Part shown: piece by piece, positions 10,601 to 21,201 of the stretch
Layout of the letters: every line of letters starts with the position of its first letter
How positions within the stretch are numbered: the stretch's first letter is position 1
DNA from: Paenibacillus sp. FSL H8-0332
GTDB lineage: Bacteria > Bacillota > Bacilli > Paenibacillales > Paenibacillaceae
DNA length: 64,000 nucleotides
Assembly: GCF_037963835.1 (NCBI RefSeq)
Contig: NZ_CP150145.1
Location: 1,612,001 to 1,676,000 of the forward strand
Direction: 5' to 3'
Made by a program: the position numbers and the translations under genes
Notes under the pieces: model-generated
Databases searched by the model: none
Told to the model about the DNA's origin: nothing
The model's input: only the letters and a program-made list of their open reading frames with translations

Positions 10601-13600
10601 TTTCATATGATTCTCTCAACCAAGTGACAGACCAAAATGTCAGCCTGGACGCTGCTACCCGTTCACACACATCTAACGAATATGATGCAAACGGGAATAA
10701 AATTAAGATTGTAGAATATGCAGATTCAACTGGCGCTAAACAGATTGTACAGAATTATCAATATGATTTTGCCGGAAACATAACGTCAGAGACAGGATCA
10801 TCCAAAGAAAAAGGGGATGACGGATCACTTGTAGAAAGAGGGGCCTATCAGACCTTAAACGAGTTTGACCTCGAAGGAAACCTGCTGAAGACGAGGCAAT
10901 TCAATGGTACGGGTTATGATACTGAGGAGAATACGTACAATTATAGAAATCTTAAGGTATCTTCCTCCAAGCCTTTTAATGACAAGGGCCCTAGAGTCAG
11001 CCGTTATCAATACGACAAGTCTGGCAATCTGATTACCGAGACGTCAGTAATTGATGGAACTGAGCGGACAACCTCTTATACCTACGATGGATTAGGTTTC
11101 GCAATAGGGACAACCGATCCTCTGGGAAATTCAAGCCGTTATCTTTATGATACAATGGGCAATTTGCTTAAAACGGTAGATTCAAGATACTCTGCTCTTG
11201 CTATGGAAAAGGCTCCTGGCATTGAGAATGAATATGATGCAGAGAACCAGTTAATTAAGACTATTGCTTTTGACGGAACCAATCGTGAGGTCATTGCTTA
11301 CAAGGAATATGATGGTAGGGACAACCTTATTAAGGATGTGGATGGAGAAGGGTATAATGCTACTCATCCAGAGCAGTCAATAGGTCTGTTATATCAATAC
11401 AATGTTATTGATAAGCCTGTTGAGATTATCTCAGCCCAGGCTGCTTATGATAACAAACAGCAGGGCATCCAAAAAATCAGCAAACAGCTTATCTATGATG
11501 GTTCTGGTAATGTATTGAGCGAGACCGATGGGCTTGGTCATACTACTTCATATCTCTATGATCTTGGAAGCCGTTTGAAGCAAACAATATATGCTGACGG
11601 ATCACGTACGACGGTCGATTATGATCTTACAGGTAAATGGGTCACTATTAGTACGGATAAGTCAGGCCAACAGACCAAAAGCTACAATACTATTTTTGGC
11701 TCTCCTTATCTAATAGAATATCCAGACGGCACCTCTGAGTCCTTCCGTTATTCAGCGCAAGGCGAATTGCTGGAAAGCATAGACCAGAATGGGAAGTCTG
11801 TTTACTACGGTTACGATTTAGCAGGTAATCAGATATCCAAAAAAGAATATATTCGTGCGGATGAGGCCAACACCTATTACCGCTACACCGTTATGAAATA
11901 TGATGAAGCTGCTAAATTGCTCTCGACAGAAACCTTTCAACTCACTGTCTCAAAGAAAAATGGAGCTGTAACTCAGTCCAGCATGGGAGACCTTACCCAG
12001 CAGATTTATGATAAAGGCGGAAGAGTTATTCTGGTTACAGGACCGTTTGGCAGAGAGAGTAAGCAGGATTATGACCGGGCCGGAAATATCGTAACAACGT
12101 ATCAAAAAATTAGCGATAATAATTATGATATTACACGGAACAGCTATGACTCCAGATCACGGCTTACCAAAAGTGCTTTACTGGTTAAGACTGCAGATAT
12201 AAGTGCAGGTTTTTTACCGGGGGCTGTTTTTGACAATGAATATGTGGACCGTCTGGAGGCGGCAACAACCTATACCTATTCGAAGAATGATCAAGTGTTA
12301 AGCCAGAGCGATGCTAAGGGGAACACAACCTTATTCGAATATGATTATAATAAGCAATTAATGAAGAAGACGGACGCTATTAAAGGTTCAACGCTATATC
12401 AATATGATGCTGCGGGTAATGTACTAACCGAGACCAATTCAATTGGAATGCAAACCCGCTATGAGTATGATGCACTTGATCGTGTGCTGCGTAAAAGTCT
12501 GCCGGCTGCAGACGGCGGATTGGCTGTGACTCGATACATCTATGACTTAAGTGGTAATCTGATTCGGGAAATCTCACCTAATCAATACAACAAAGAATTG
12601 GATAGTACCAATCAGGTATTGGTTATGAAGGGGATTTCCTATACTTATGACAAGATGAACCGCAGACTATCTACAGTATCTCCTGAAGGGACGATTGTGG
12701 AATACCTCCAGTATGATGCTAAGGGACAGATGTCCAAAAAAGTGGATGGTCTCAGGTACTCAGGCAATATCGCCTCTTCCAAAGGTACAACCTATTTATA
12801 CGATGGGCTTGGACGGCTGATAAAAGAAACCAATGTTCTGGGCTACAGTAAACGGTATGAATATGATGTGCTTAATCATTTGCTGGCACGAACGGATGAA
12901 CGGGGCAACACGACTTCATATGAAGTCAATCCTGACGGAACACCTGGAAAAATTATTTATGCAGATGGTGCAGTATTTAAGTATACCTTTGACAAACTGG
13001 GCAGAAAGACTTCCGAGACGAATCCGCTTGGAGCAGTAACTACTACCAACTACACTACATTTGGCAAAGAAAAGTTTGTAAAAGACCCATATGGGTATAC
13101 AGTTGAGAATAAATATGATCTTAACGGGAATCTAGTGTCGGTAAAAGATCAAGCTGGCAGCATAACCATTTTCAATTATGATGCCGGTAACAGGCTCATT
13201 GAAAAGAAATCTCCGCTTGCACTCGATGAGAGTAAGAACGTGATTTATGCTGTGGAGAGCTTCCAGTATGATGCGGCCGGAAATATGACTAAGAAGATTT
13301 TATTGGGATCAAAAGAGGATTCTGTAAGCCGGGAAACTACTTATATCTATTATGATAACAATCTGCTCAAAGGCATCACAGACAACAGCGGGGCAAGCTC
13401 TTCCATGGAGTATGACGAGAATGGTAATCTCATCAAATCAGAAAAGTTAAGAGATGCCGACCTAACAGATGTGGCGCAGTATGAGTATGATTCCCAAAAC
13501 CGGATGGTGAAGCGGATAGGTTGGCTTGATAAGTCAACCCTTGAAGGTTATGCTACTCTGCCTAATCTAGCAGATCTACTTGATTCTTCCTATCCGAATA

Positions 13601-16600
13601 AAATCATGCAGATTACAACTTACAGTTACGACGTGCTTGGCAACAAAATTCAGGAAACAGATCCTAGAGCAAACGGATTCTTGTCCTCTGATTCGGCTAA
13701 CCGAAAGGCATACACCGTAAATTATACCTACGATGCTATGAACCGCGTGGAGAAGGTAATTCGTGCTCTAGGTTCAACAGAGAGTGTAAGACAATACAGC
13801 TATGATACGGCCGGAAATAAAATTTCGGATAAGGATGAGAGGGGATACGTAACCAAGTATGCGTATGATCCAGTTAACCGGATTACTGTAGTCACTGATC
13901 CAGAAGGTAACAAGTTTACAACAACTTATGATCTGGCAGGAAATAAAATTTCTGATACCAATGCCAAGGGCTTCACTATGTCATATACCTATGACAAATT
14001 AAACAGGCTGACCCTAACTATTGACCCATATGGTACAGTGGTCAGCAAGAAAATTTATGATGCAAACGGCAATATAGTGAAGAGCATTGATGCTAAAGGT
14101 TATTCGGCAGGTGAGACCGATGAGTCCCGCTATGGAACGATTTATCATTATGATCTAGGCAATCGTGTGACTGCTGCTGTTGATCCGGTATTAGCTAGTA
14201 AGAATAGCACAAGTAAATTCACTACCGCTTATCAGTACAACATCTATGGCAACCTTATTCAAAAAACGGATGCTCTAGGCAGCTCTATTCGTTATGAATA
14301 TGATAATGCTGGACGTTTGACTAAGGTTACTGATGCGCTGGGTGTGGAGGTCAGTTACAGCTATGACCGTATGGGAAACAAACAGTCCATGAAAGATGGA
14401 CGGGGTAAAGTTACCCAATACCGCTATGGATCATATGGGGTACTGCTATCTGTCACGGATGCTGGCAATGCAACTATCAGTTACACCTATGATCTGGCAC
14501 TAAACAAGCAGCGTATGATCGACCATCAGGGAAATAGTACACTATATTTATATAGTAATCAGAATCTGTTAACTGAGATGAGAGTAGTAGAGACTGGGGA
14601 CAAAATTAACTATAGCTATGACGAAGCTGGAAATCGGACTGGCATGAATGACGAGAGCGGAACGTATAGCTACACTTATAATTCCCAGAATCAGTTGCTC
14701 CAAATTAGTAAAGACAGTAAGGTTCAGATCAAATACACTTACGATGTCATTGGAAATGTAGAATCGGTGACAGATACGTTGGGCTACACCACAACTTACC
14801 AGTATGACAAGTCCAGCCGGATGGCCCGTGTTGACTATGATGGTAAAGAAACTGCCTATTCCTATGATAAGAATGGCAACCGTACGATGGTACAGTATGA
14901 AGATGGCCTCAAGGAGGTCTATACGTACGATCTGAACAATCGTCTGCTAACCTTAACAAACAAGCGGAACAATGGTTCTGAGATATCCAGTTACCGTTAT
15001 ACCTATGATGATGCTGGCCGGCAGATTACCAAGACAGATAGTTTTGGATCAACTGCATACAGATACGATGATGCGGGTCGTATTAAGCAGGTAGAAGCAC
15101 CAGGAAAAACGACAGTCTATGCCTATGACGGGGCAGGAAACCGGCAGTCTATGCTAGAGACCTACACCTCGCTGCAGCCTAGCAGTTATATCTTCCCGGA
15201 TACCAAGCAAGCACTTCAGTATAAATTGAAGAAGAGTGAGTATCTGTATTCTTCAAGTAATCAGTTGATGAAGCTTGAAGAGCGGATGAGCGATACAACA
15301 GGGAAGGAGTTGCTGCTCAAAACTGTAGATTATCTTTTTGATAAGAACGGGAATGAGCTTAGTCAACGGACAGCCTATACCCAGCCTCATACAACAGCAA
15401 TGCACCAGTCTACCGGGGGAGATACTTACGAGGCACAGACTAAAGAAATTAATAGTCTTATCGAAAAAGTAACTCAAGCCTATGACGGGTTCAACCGTTT
15501 AACGAAAGCTGTCAAGGTGAAGGCGGGAGACCGGACAACTGTAGATTATGTTTATAATGGTGACGGCTTACGGGTAAAGAAAACGGTAAGCAGTGCTAAA
15601 GCAGGGAATATAACAAAGGAAACGAATTATGTATATGACCGTCAGCACGTGATCCTGGAGATGGACGGAAGCAGCAAACTCAATGTACGTTACATCCGTG
15701 GTATTAACTACATTGCCAGAATGAATCAAGCTAAGGCATATTCCTACTATTTGTTCAATGGACACGGAGATGTTGTGCAGACTGTAACATCTGCAGGAGA
15801 AGTGCAGAACCAATATGATTATGATGTCTTTGGTAATCCTACTTTAAGCATCGAGTCCTATTCGGAATCCATCCGTTATGCAGGAGAGTATTATGATGGG
15901 GAGACAGGGCTGTACTACCTTCGGGCACGTTATTACGATCCGTACATCGGGCGTTTCCTGTCAGAAGACAGCTACTGGGGGGAAGACAATAACCCGCTCA
16001 GTCTCAATCTCTACACTTATGCCAATAATGATCCGATCCAGTATATCGATCCGACTGGTCACAAAGCAACGGCAAGTTCCATTCAAAGCCAGATCAACCG
16101 AAACGACGCTGCTGCGGACCACCTCGAGCATCTGTACCTGGCGAAGCAGAAGGCGTCTACACCGCCTCCAAAACAAGAGCCGGCAGCACCAGCGAAGCCT
16201 GGGCAGAATTCGACGAAGTCGGCTTCGTCGAAGCCAGCAAATAATAATAAGGCAACTCCACCAGCCACGGTAACAAAGCCGCCGGCAACATCAAACAGTG
16301 GCTCAACTAGTAGCTCACGTCCATCAGCAGCAGGAAGTGCAGCCGCCGCTGCAATATCAAAGCTGCAGCAGCAAAATACAGTTTTGGCAGCAGATCAGAA
16401 AAAAGTGAAGAAAGAGGAACAAGTTCTCCAGGCAGCTAAAACATCTGTTAAGAAAGATCCTCTACCTGTTAAGTCTTCTGCAAAGAATTCTGCCAGCGGA
16501 TCTGTATTTAATTCAATAAAAAATGGAACGAAGAACTTAGTTGTAAATACCTACAATTTAATGATTGGTGACGATGCCAAACTGGCCTTCGGGAAGGACA

Positions 16601-17310
16601 AGTCGTTCTTGCAAAGAAGCGTAGGTTCTGCTAACTTGCTGCTTACTGCTGCTACTTTTGGTGGATCCGCAATTGTTAAATCTAGCGTTAAAGGTACTAT
16701 CCAATTAACGGAAAAAGTAACAGCGAAATTTTTTACTTCAGCTGCGGTAAAGGATGCAGCAGAATTAGCTGGAAGTAAGGCGATTCAGAAATCAGTGCAG
16801 CACTCTAGTGCAGCAGTAGGAAGTCAGACTGTTCAGGAGATGTTGTCGAACAGCCAGAGTGGGCTGTATAGTAAACTGAGAAAACAAGGTATTCCAACCA
16901 CTCTAACGGATGATGAGGTTAAGGCGGCTAATTCAGTTAATCTTAGGATGCAGGCTGAGGGGACGAGGGAAACTGGGACTGTCTGGGATAATATCAAAAG
17001 AACACAACCTAATAACCCAGGTACAAGCATTCCTAAATCATTTGAAGTAACAGTGAATGAGGAAAAGTATTGGGTGAATCCAAATGCTACTAAACATATG
17101 GTAGAGTATTCAACCAGAACTCTATCACATGGTCAAAAGTTAAATGAACAACAATTATTAAGCAGTTTTCAATCAGCTGTAAAAGAAGCTACGGAAAAGG
17201 GATATAAGTTTAATGAACCAAAAGTAGTTAGCAATTGGGAATTAATATTTAGTCCATCTAGGGAAGCTGGGCAATTACCAGTCATTAAACATGCCCTTTA
17301 TATTCCTTAA
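7609..17310 (+). CDS. Secreted RHS/YD-repeat polymorphic toxin (WapA-like)
   Basis: 3233 residues. The GTG start follows a GGGGGTAA site. A Sec signal peptide spans residues 1-25 (core [13 protein letters not shown], cleavage near ASA-ET). YD repeats (consensus YxYDxxGN...TD) run from about residue 480 to 2755 and should form the hollow beta cocoon that encloses the toxin. The RHS core ([18 protein letters not shown], then GRFLSED and DPTG) lies at ~2757-2815. A Lys/Pro/Ala/Ser/Gln-rich linker runs to ~2960, then a small Gly/Ala/Ser helical segment and a C-terminal domain of about 150 residues. The last 80 residues hold a KHM motif (His ~3163), a conserved-looking Trp (~3210) and a terminal KHALY (His ~3228). 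I cannot assign this tip to a named toxin family. Codon usage turns AT-rich after about base 16500, as expected for an exchangeable tip. Likely a contact-dependent antibacterial toxin; the next gene is the candidate immunity gene. Confidence 0.92.
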   Translation: MKKACIRISLASFILMMFFLPAASAETLQDQLNNLVGPKQKYNTMLSPAYLRTNETVDEISPQSGSLTITQTDYVLPGKNGLDLEFKRIYKNETANVQEMEVNYVDGAWVDRAFSYAKTSSFYEDRYNLGMGMRFSFPNIEVKVNSDGSSHKFLHTDSGDVYRLKPANQDGAYVFLPEGQTVKDVVVREAVTYQNGQADGTSKYKMTGKDGKNTYFAEDGRILGIVDRYGNTINFQYESLNYYMDGHSINKKLISKITDSVGRDTTIEYKEDFNYTVGPISIDSPVGANNYYNASQSPNNTDSGDLKGKFQVIVHLPGDKSIVYDKSAALVNDSKHVIRTRLQRVYDTDAKPKFMFWYEQPDLGFTYFNKDKYSAYSRYENLVLVDEVKSNKAKSYVYNTYTKRLNEGSMQYRKIFESSDLIKKGFDPAKPNFLDKFITETYNKKTYTYTNEADGYGTADYKQDDKTYLKDTYRYYTTITDVNGSTVKYTYNGNQEMILTEKLGKNHKETVTSEHDELKLVKKQETLIYQVAGGQATGEPVHSIENYRYDEYGNMTSHTGPIAERDSKGYPVNNEHTELFTYDINKYHILTQKTWKLDQNRAAQTNYELDSKGNVIKESKAANDPANPWLITDYVYDSYGNLIRKTVHDRSQDFTTHYEYSIDANGTNTKGAYLTKQYQQADGKTYAKTYAYDMQTGNIVSEIDANGNKTSYQYDAVGRVLKNIRPDNKAMQYEYLESPYANFKIQYTDAGNYKYLNEYDIQGNLLNHSINSQGEWKRLSSLQYDAFGNLTKEMNSNGHSTRYAYDSNQQIVEKSFYDNDKALKAAVKIDYQINSSPQYPMLMTITNEEGYGKRYYYDLESQLVKQEVTPDRQTYYASTFTYDYVGNILTDTDEGKHTTRYTYDALGRKISATDALGNTTEYGYNAMEQPVSEKAPGGKITEWIYDGLGRNTIQKIYQAGASDYFYTNSQYDAVNNRVKLTQGLYSAGVNKDSSITSFSYDSLNQVTDQNVSLDAATRSHTSNEYDANGNKIKIVEYADSTGAKQIVQNYQYDFAGNITSETGSSKEKGDDGSLVERGAYQTLNEFDLEGNLLKTRQFNGTGYDTEENTYNYRNLKVSSSKPFNDKGPRVSRYQYDKSGNLITETSVIDGTERTTSYTYDGLGFAIGTTDPLGNSSRYLYDTMGNLLKTVDSRYSALAMEKAPGIENEYDAENQLIKTIAFDGTNREVIAYKEYDGRDNLIKDVDGEGYNATHPEQSIGLLYQYNVIDKPVEIISAQAAYDNKQQGIQKISKQLIYDGSGNVLSETDGLGHTTSYLYDLGSRLKQTIYADGSRTTVDYDLTGKWVTISTDKSGQQTKSYNTIFGSPYLIEYPDGTSESFRYSAQGELLESIDQNGKSVYYGYDLAGNQISKKEYIRADEANTYYRYTVMKYDEAAKLLSTETFQLTVSKKNGAVTQSSMGDLTQQIYDKGGRVILVTGPFGRESKQDYDRAGNIVTTYQKISDNNYDITRNSYDSRSRLTKSALLVKTADISAGFLPGAVFDNEYVDRLEAATTYTYSKNDQVLSQSDAKGNTTLFEYDYNKQLMKKTDAIKGSTLYQYDAAGNVLTETNSIGMQTRYEYDALDRVLRKSLPAADGGLAVTRYIYDLSGNLIREISPNQYNKELDSTNQVLVMKGISYTYDKMNRRLSTVSPEGTIVEYLQYDAKGQMSKKVDGLRYSGNIASSKGTTYLYDGLGRLIKETNVLGYSKRYEYDVLNHLLARTDERGNTTSYEVNPDGTPGKIIYADGAVFKYTFDKLGRKTSETNPLGAVTTTNYTTFGKEKFVKDPYGYTVENKYDLNGNLVSVKDQAGSITIFNYDAGNRLIEKKSPLALDESKNVIYAVESFQYDAAGNMTKKILLGSKEDSVSRETTYIYYDNNLLKGITDNSGASSSMEYDENGNLIKSEKLRDADLTDVAQYEYDSQNRMVKRIGWLDKSTLEGYATLPNLADLLDSSYPNKIMQITTYSYDVLGNKIQETDPRANGFLSSDSANRKAYTVNYTYDAMNRVEKVIRALGSTESVRQYSYDTAGNKISDKDERGYVTKYAYDPVNRITVVTDPEGNKFTTTYDLAGNKISDTNAKGFTMSYTYDKLNRLTLTIDPYGTVVSKKIYDANGNIVKSIDAKGYSAGETDESRYGTIYHYDLGNRVTAAVDPVLASKNSTSKFTTAYQYNIYGNLIQKTDALGSSIRYEYDNAGRLTKVTDALGVEVSYSYDRMGNKQSMKDGRGKVTQYRYGSYGVLLSVTDAGNATISYTYDLALNKQRMIDHQGNSTLYLYSNQNLLTEMRVVETGDKINYSYDEAGNRTGMNDESGTYSYTYNSQNQLLQISKDSKVQIKYTYDVIGNVESVTDTLGYTTTYQYDKSSRMARVDYDGKETAYSYDKNGNRTMVQYEDGLKEVYTYDLNNRLLTLTNKRNNGSEISSYRYTYDDAGRQITKTDSFGSTAYRYDDAGRIKQVEAPGKTTVYAYDGAGNRQSMLETYTSLQPSSYIFPDTKQALQYKLKKSEYLYSSSNQLMKLEERMSDTTGKELLLKTVDYLFDKNGNELSQRTAYTQPHTTAMHQSTGGDTYEAQTKEINSLIEKVTQAYDGFNRLTKAVKVKAGDRTTVDYVYNGDGLRVKKTVSSAKAGNITKETNYVYDRQHVILEMDGSSKLNVRYIRGINYIARMNQAKAYSYYLFNGHGDVVQTVTSAGEVQNQYDYDVFGNPTLSIESYSESIRYAGEYYDGETGLYYLRARYYDPYIGRFLSEDSYWGEDNNPLSLNLYTYANNDPIQYIDPTGHKATASSIQSQINRNDAAADHLEHLYLAKQKASTPPPKQEPAAPAKPGQNSTKSASSKPANNNKATPPATVTKPPATSNSGSTSSSRPSAAGSAAAAAISKLQQQNTVLAADQKKVKKEEQVLQAAKTSVKKDPLPVKSSAKNSASGSVFNSIKNGTKNLVVNTYNLMIGDDAKLAFGKDKSFLQRSVGSANLLLTAATFGGSAIVKSSVKGTIQLTEKVTAKFFTSAAVKDAAELAGSKAIQKSVQHSSAAVGSQTVQEMLSNSQSGLYSKLRKQGIPTTLTDDEVKAANSVNLRMQAEGTRETGTVWDNIKRTQPNNPGTSIPKSFEVTVNEEKYWVNPNATKHMVEYSTRTLSHGQKLNEQQLLSSFQSAVKEATEKGYKFNEPKVVSNWELIFSPSREAGQLPVIKHALYIP

Positions 17311-17325
17311 ACAGGGAGGAAGAAG

Positions 17326-17904
17326 ATGCTAAAATTACAAGGGATATCACAAGATGAGATAAAATCTTATTTGGAGACAGACTTTTACGTACCTATAACC
17401 GTTGAGTTTCCTTTAAATGATATTCCATCAAAGGAGTTATTTTATTACAGGATATTTAATAACAAATCATCTTTCATTGAAGTCAAAGTAAACAGTGAGT
17501 CAAAGAAAATATTTAGTATTACAATAGTATCTATCAACGACATTGAATATTCTTCAAAAGAACTAACAAATTTTAGTGATATACCTAAATGTATAGGGAA
17601 TCCAATAATTGATATTGATGTATGGAACGATAAAAAGATTATAGACTCAAAAGATAATTTTACAGTCATGTATGGTGATAATAAACTATTCTTTCTGCTA
17701 GAACGCATCGAACAAATTACACGAAGACTAGTTTTACCAAACATTGAGTTATTACTAAATACGAGCGATGAGATTGTGGGATATATATTCTATGATATTC
17801 CGGTTGATAAAAGGAAGGACTTAGAAGAAGGGATTGTTGCTTCAACAAATACAGCCATTTTCACTACACTAAACAAGTCGGAGGGGCTATCCAATGCCGA
17901 ATGA
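17326..17904 (+). CDS. Candidate immunity protein for the RHS toxin tip
   Basis: 192 residues with no family I recognise. The ATG is preceded by GGGAGGAAGAAG. It starts 15 bp after the toxin stop, the usual place for a cognate immunity gene. The protein is soluble, acidic, rich in Ile/Asn/Lys/Asp and has no signal peptide or membrane segment, fitting a cytoplasmic inhibitor that binds the toxin. Predicted structure is mixed alpha/beta with several strands (FIEVKVNSE, FSITIVSI, IIDIDVW). Its AT-rich codon use matches the toxin tip and contrasts with the RHS core. An intrinsic terminator about 125 bp downstream closes the unit. The immunity role rests on position alone. Confidence 0.65.
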   Translation: MLKLQGISQDEIKSYLETDFYVPITVEFPLNDIPSKELFYYRIFNNKSSFIEVKVNSESKKIFSITIVSINDIEYSSKELTNFSDIPKCIGNPIIDIDVWNDKKIIDSKDNFTVMYGDNKLFFLLERIEQITRRLVLPNIELLLNTSDEIVGYIFYDIPVDKRKDLEEGIVASTNTAIFTTLNKSEGLSNAE

Positions 17905-18258
17905 ATTTATCATTAAATCAACAACACATTTAACCTATGTAATACCCGTATAAAGATTTCTCCATATCGGTTGTACGCACATCAAATGCTTTAGTTTTAT
18001 TGCTTAAATAACGCTATTCCATTGCATTTAACAGGTTAATTATGGTCAGATACTACCATAATTAACCTGTTTTTTTATCTTCGTTTCCTTACGGTTTTTC
18101 CGAATTTACTCGCAACTGTACAATATGCCGCTCGGATAGGAAGGCTATTTTAAACATTGCACCTCTACTCTATTCAATGAAGAGAACGCTGTTGAATATT
18201 TTAAAAGTAAATGTAAGGTGAAAAATATTTAACTAGTTGAGTTAAAGGAGATATCGAT
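17905..18258. other. Non-coding AT-rich stretch after the immunity gene
   Basis: About 350 bases without a credible gene. It contains the intrinsic terminator at 18030-18077. The rest shows no ORF with a ribosome site, and no repeat or tRNA was seen. Confidence 0.6.
18030..18077 (+). terminator. Intrinsic terminator of the RHS/immunity unit
   Basis: A perfect 16-bp inverted repeat pairs 18030-18045 (AACAGGTTAATTATGG) with 18056-18071, with a 10-nt loop and then a run of seven T. It probably ends the transcript that carries the toxin and immunity genes. Confidence 0.85.
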
Positions 18259-18450
18259 ATGCCCAAAATGATGTGTAGTTGTGGGAAGATTCTGAATCTA
18301 CAAGAAATCCCAAACAAAATACAATATAACTTTATTTCGGATGTGAATTACAATAATTATCACAGAAGTATTTATTCAGAAGATTTATATCAAGAAATGA
18401 ACATGTTTTTTAAATGTTCAGATTGCGGAAGGCTATGGGGATTTTGGTAA
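18259..18450 (+). CDS. Small protein with CxC and CxxC pairs
   Basis: 63 residues, ATG preceded by AAAGGAGAT with good spacing. Cysteines occur as C-S-C near the N-terminus (residues 6 and 8) and C-x2-C near the C-terminus (KCSDCGRLW), suggesting one zinc site in a small ribbon-like fold. The middle is Asn/Tyr-rich. No family recognised. It sits alone in AT-rich DNA between the toxin/immunity pair and an Imm53-type gene, so an orphan immunity role is possible but unproven. Confidence 0.6.
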   Translation: MPKMMCSCGKILNLQEIPNKIQYNFISDVNYNNYHRSIYSEDLYQEMNMFFKCSDCGRLWGFW

Positions 18451-18653
18451 GGTTTTGTTAAAAATCCTTGTGAGTATGTCCCAGTGAAAGATTAAAGTAA
18501 GATAAAGTCTTCATTAAACCTTGATTAGCTAGTAATGCGCTGAGACTGTACGAACAGGAAGTAGTAGTTTCTCCAGACTAGGGATGAAAATGATTTTACT
18601 GATCCAATAAGAGAGTAGATCCTTAAGAAGGCAACCATATAGGAGGGCAATGA

Positions 18654-18947
18654 ATGGAGATTTTAAGATGGTTACAAGATTGGTACGCCTCACAGTGCGA
18701 TGGAGAATGGGAACATGTTGGTGGCATTAGAATTACTTCTATTGACAATCCCGGTTGGCATGTTGCAATAACTTTAGACGGGTTGGAGATGGAGAATAAA
18801 CAGATGGATGTAGTTCGAATAGAGCGAACTGATGATGACTGGATTTATTGTAAAAAACAAGATGGATGTTTTACTGGTGTGGGCGGTCCGGGGAATCTTG
18901 AGGAAATACTAAAATTTTTTTATCAGTGGGCAACAATTAATACATAA
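18654..18947 (+). CDS. Imm53 family immunity protein
   Basis: 97 residues, start supported by AGGAGGG 6-7 nt upstream. The N-terminal half has the pattern I associate with Imm53: LxWLQDWYxSQCDGEWEH followed by a Gly-Ile strand and DNPGWHVAITL. The fold is predicted as a small alpha/beta cytoplasmic protein. Imm53 members are known from polymorphic toxin loci, where they neutralise toxin tips. No matching toxin is adjacent, so this is probably an orphan immunity gene kept after its toxin tip was replaced, or acquired for defence against neighbours. The pentapeptide gene begins 5 bp later and the two may be co-transcribed. Confidence 0.75.
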   Translation: MEILRWLQDWYASQCDGEWEHVGGIRITSIDNPGWHVAITLDGLEMENKQMDVVRIERTDDDWIYCKKQDGCFTGVGGPGNLEEILKFFYQWATINT

Positions 18948-18952
18948 GGAGT

Positions 18953-19447
18953 GTGAATGTAATTATTATTTATAGCATAGTAAATGAACCCATACAACTA
19001 AATGTAGATTCTCTTGAACAATCAAACTTGGATAATCTAAACCTGCATAGAGCTATACTAAATAAAGAGAATTTATGCGGAGCAAGTTTAATCGGAACCA
19101 ATTTACGTGGTGCTGAGCTAAGAGAGGCAAATTTAAGTAGAACGAATTTAACAAGCGCTTTATTAATGGTGGCGATGCTTGAAAATTCTAATTTAGAGTC
19201 TTCAAACCTTACAAATGCCAAGCTAACAGGAGCTATCTTAAGTAATGTTAACTTAAATAATGCTATTTTAGTCGGAGCTGATGTATGGAAGACTGATTTT
19301 AAAGGTTCAAAATTAATGGGAGCTAATATGGTGTGCGAAAGGATACAAGATTGCCTTTTAGAAGGTGCCATGTTCGATGATAACACCGTTTGGCCATTGG
19401 GGTTTGACCCTTTGGAATACGGAGCAATTATGGTTGGAGATAAATAA
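18953..19447 (+). CDS. Pentapeptide-repeat protein
   Basis: About 164 residues. Tandem A(D/N)LXX repeats (for example NLRGAELREANLSRTNL) run from about residue 25 to 130 and should form a right-handed quadrilateral beta helix. Such proteins can mimic DNA, as in Qnr/MfpA gyrase protection; in toxin loci similar proteins act as immunity factors. The GTG at 18953 is the only upstream start available but lies only 2 nt after AAGGA, so the exact start is uncertain. It follows the Imm53-type gene by 5 bp. The function is unassigned; the location suggests a member of the orphan immunity cluster. Confidence 0.7.
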   Translation: MNVIIIYSIVNEPIQLNVDSLEQSNLDNLNLHRAILNKENLCGASLIGTNLRGAELREANLSRTNLTSALLMVAMLENSNLESSNLTNAKLTGAILSNVNLNNAILVGADVWKTDFKGSKLMGANMVCERIQDCLLEGAMFDDNTVWPLGFDPLEYGAIMVGDK

Positions 19448-19567
19448 TCCTAAGGAATAAAGCCTTCGTGAAACCATCCCCAATATCATCCAATCAGAAT
19501 TAAATACACGGAGAAATCCCCCATAACGACAACCCTACATAAGCGAAGACACCAGCCCTGCTTTCCT

Positions 19568-20251
19568 TTAGTGAAAATCCTTTTCTGCTGCTTGTTGCAA
19601 TAGCCTAAATTCATTTCTATAGAACTCAATCAAGCCGTCCCGCTTCATCCATGCCAGCTCTCTGGATAGGGCGCTGCGGTCTACGTCCAGATATTCGGCC
19701 ATCGCTTCCCGGTCAAAGGGAATTGTAAAAGTTTCGGCTCCAGCCTCACGCCTAACTCTTGTTAAATAAGTTAAAACCTTATCCCGAATAGTCGGCATGA
19801 TCAGACAATCATTCCGGTCATGCAGTTCTAACGCCCGCTCGGCAATACTATCGAAAAGATTACCAAGTAATTGTTCGTGTGCCATACATAACTTTGTGCA
19901 AGGACTCAATATGTTTTGGATAGGAATAAACAGAACTTCAAGAGGTTCTATGGCCTGTACTGACATAGGGCATCTTCTTCCACGGCTGGCTGCTGTGAGA
20001 ACAGCGGTATATCCACCCGGGTAATGGAGGGATACAATAATTTGTTTTCCTTTGACGTTCAATTTCGTACTTTGAGCGGTACCTTGCAATATGATGCCGA
20101 CATCATCAACGAAATCGCCCTCCCGGACTACCATCTCATCTTTTGCATATTCTTTCCGTGTGGCTGACAGACATTTAAGCATTTGGGATATATCACTTAA
20201 GGAAATCCCTGAAAATAAACGTGATTGACATAGGGACTCTAAGTTATTCAT
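19568..20251 (-). CDS. Crp/Fnr family transcriptional regulator
   Basis: 227 residues. Residues ~15-130 form a cyclic-nucleotide-binding-type beta barrel (REGDFVDDVGIILQGTAQ). A dimer helix follows, then a C-terminal winged helix (FDREAMAEYLDVDRSALSRELAWMKRDGLIEF, read in two parts) with the recognition helix near residue 190. Fnr's N-terminal cysteine cluster is absent, but several Cys occur (C8, C47, and a C-x3-C in SPCTKLC), so redox or metal sensing is possible. It is divergent from the LUD-domain gene across a 113-bp gap. A perfect 14-bp palindrome 13 bp upstream of its start codon may be its own operator. Effector unknown. Confidence 0.85.
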   Translation of the reverse strand: MNNLESLCQSRLFSGISLSDISQMLKCLSATRKEYAKDEMVVREGDFVDDVGIILQGTAQSTKLNVKGKQIIVSLHYPGGYTAVLTAASRGRRCPMSVQAIEPLEVLFIPIQNILSPCTKLCMAHEQLLGNLFDSIAERALELHDRNDCLIMPTIRDKVLTYLTRVRREAGAETFTIPFDREAMAEYLDVDRSALSRELAWMKRDGLIEFYRNEFRLLQQAAEKDFH

Positions 20252-20263
20252 AAGAGGCTTCTC

Positions 20264-20277
20264 GTTGCACGTGCAAC
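20264..20277. promoter_or_regulatory. 14-bp perfect palindrome, candidate Crp/Fnr-type operator
   Basis: GTTGCACGTGCAAC reads the same on both strands. It sits in the divergent intergenic region 13 bp from the regulator's start codon, and half-sites of TTG...CAA type are typical of Crp/Fnr proteins, though the spacing is shorter than the Fnr box. Autoregulation or co-regulation of both divergent genes is inferred. Confidence 0.5.
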
Positions 20278-20364
20278 ATCCTTTTTATTTTTACTATACT
20301 ATATTAATCATACATACACACGAAGTTTAGCTACCTTGTCTAACGTCAGAACGGAGGAAGAACA

Positions 20365-21042
20365 ATGCAAGCGAAAGAAGATTCAATCAAAGCGAGAAAC
20401 CGGCTGTTAGCCTCCAAGGTCATTAAAAACCTGCAAAACAGAAAGTTTGAGGCTTATTATTGTGATAATGCCATTGAAGCTGTAGAAAAGGCACTATCCT
20501 TGATTCCTGAGCAGTCCTCAGTATCATGGGGCGGGTCAGTCACACTTGAGGAAATCGGGCTTCTTAATCGGGTACGTCAAGGCAGCTATACAGTCACTGA
20601 CCGTGATACAGCGCAGACCATGGAGGAACGTTATGATCTCATGCGCCAATCTCTTTTGTGCGACACCTATTTAACCAGCTTTAACGCTATCAGCGAAGAT
20701 GGGATATTGGTCAATATCGACAGTGTGGGCAATCGGGTGGCAGCGATTACTTTTGGACCGAGAAGTGTGGTTGCTGTCGTTGGGATGAATAAGGTCTGCA
20801 AGACGGCTGAAGACGCAGTGATAAGAGCCAGAACCTATGCCGCCCCCATTAATGCAAACCGTTGTTCGGTTTCATCCAGCCCATTTTTACATTCGCCGCA
20901 AAAAACGCCCTGCCTAATCAATGGTGCTTGCGGAGATTGTAAATCAGATGATTGTATCTGTTCTTACATCGTCGAAACAAGAATGTGTAAAACAGCGGGG
21001 AGAATAAAGGTTATCCTCGTTGGCGAGTCTTTGGGATTTTGA
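20365..21042 (+). CDS. LUD-domain (DUF162/LutC-like) protein
   Basis: 225 residues, ATG after CGGAGGAAG. The sequence matches the LUD family: AYYCDNAIEAVEKAL, then SWGGSVTLEEIGL, and DGILVNIDSVGNRVAAITFGP, the signature seen in LutC/LldG-type proteins linked to lactate oxidation. The C-terminal 60 residues are cysteine-rich (C-x5-C-x2-C, then C-x-C), which could hold an Fe-S cluster or metal. LutA and LutB partners are absent here, so a specific role in lactate oxidation cannot be claimed. The divergent Crp/Fnr regulator probably controls it. An intrinsic terminator follows. Confidence 0.8.
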   Translation: MQAKEDSIKARNRLLASKVIKNLQNRKFEAYYCDNAIEAVEKALSLIPEQSSVSWGGSVTLEEIGLLNRVRQGSYTVTDRDTAQTMEERYDLMRQSLLCDTYLTSFNAISEDGILVNIDSVGNRVAAITFGPRSVVAVVGMNKVCKTAEDAVIRARTYAAPINANRCSVSSSPFLHSPQKTPCLINGACGDCKSDDCICSYIVETRMCKTAGRIKVILVGESLGF

Positions 21043-21055
21043 ATAAGGATTAATA

Positions 21056-21101
21056 GCGGCTTAAGGGTAGAAGAATCTCATCTATCCCAAGCCGCATTTT
21101 T
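21056..21101 (+). terminator. Intrinsic terminator after the LUD gene
   Basis: GCGGCTT at 21056-21062 pairs with AAGCCGC at 21089-21095, with imperfect inner pairing (GGGTAGA against TCTATCCC) and a T-rich end. It ends the LUD-domain transcript. Confidence 0.6.
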
Positions 21102-21201
21102 ATATTTGGGAGAAAGTGTTGTTTTGAAGTTAGACTGAATAGCAGAGACAGAATATACTGATGGGAGCAGCATTGAAAAATATTCGGAGGCAACTATTCA
21201 A

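Noticed and set aside
9000..16000. Many short minus-strand ORFs inside the RHS gene
   Set aside because: They are shadows of the YD repeats and lack ribosome sites.
20365..21042. Assigning the LUD protein as LutC in a lactate operon
   Set aside because: LutA and LutB partners are absent and the C-terminus is Cys-rich, so the family name is used without the pathway.
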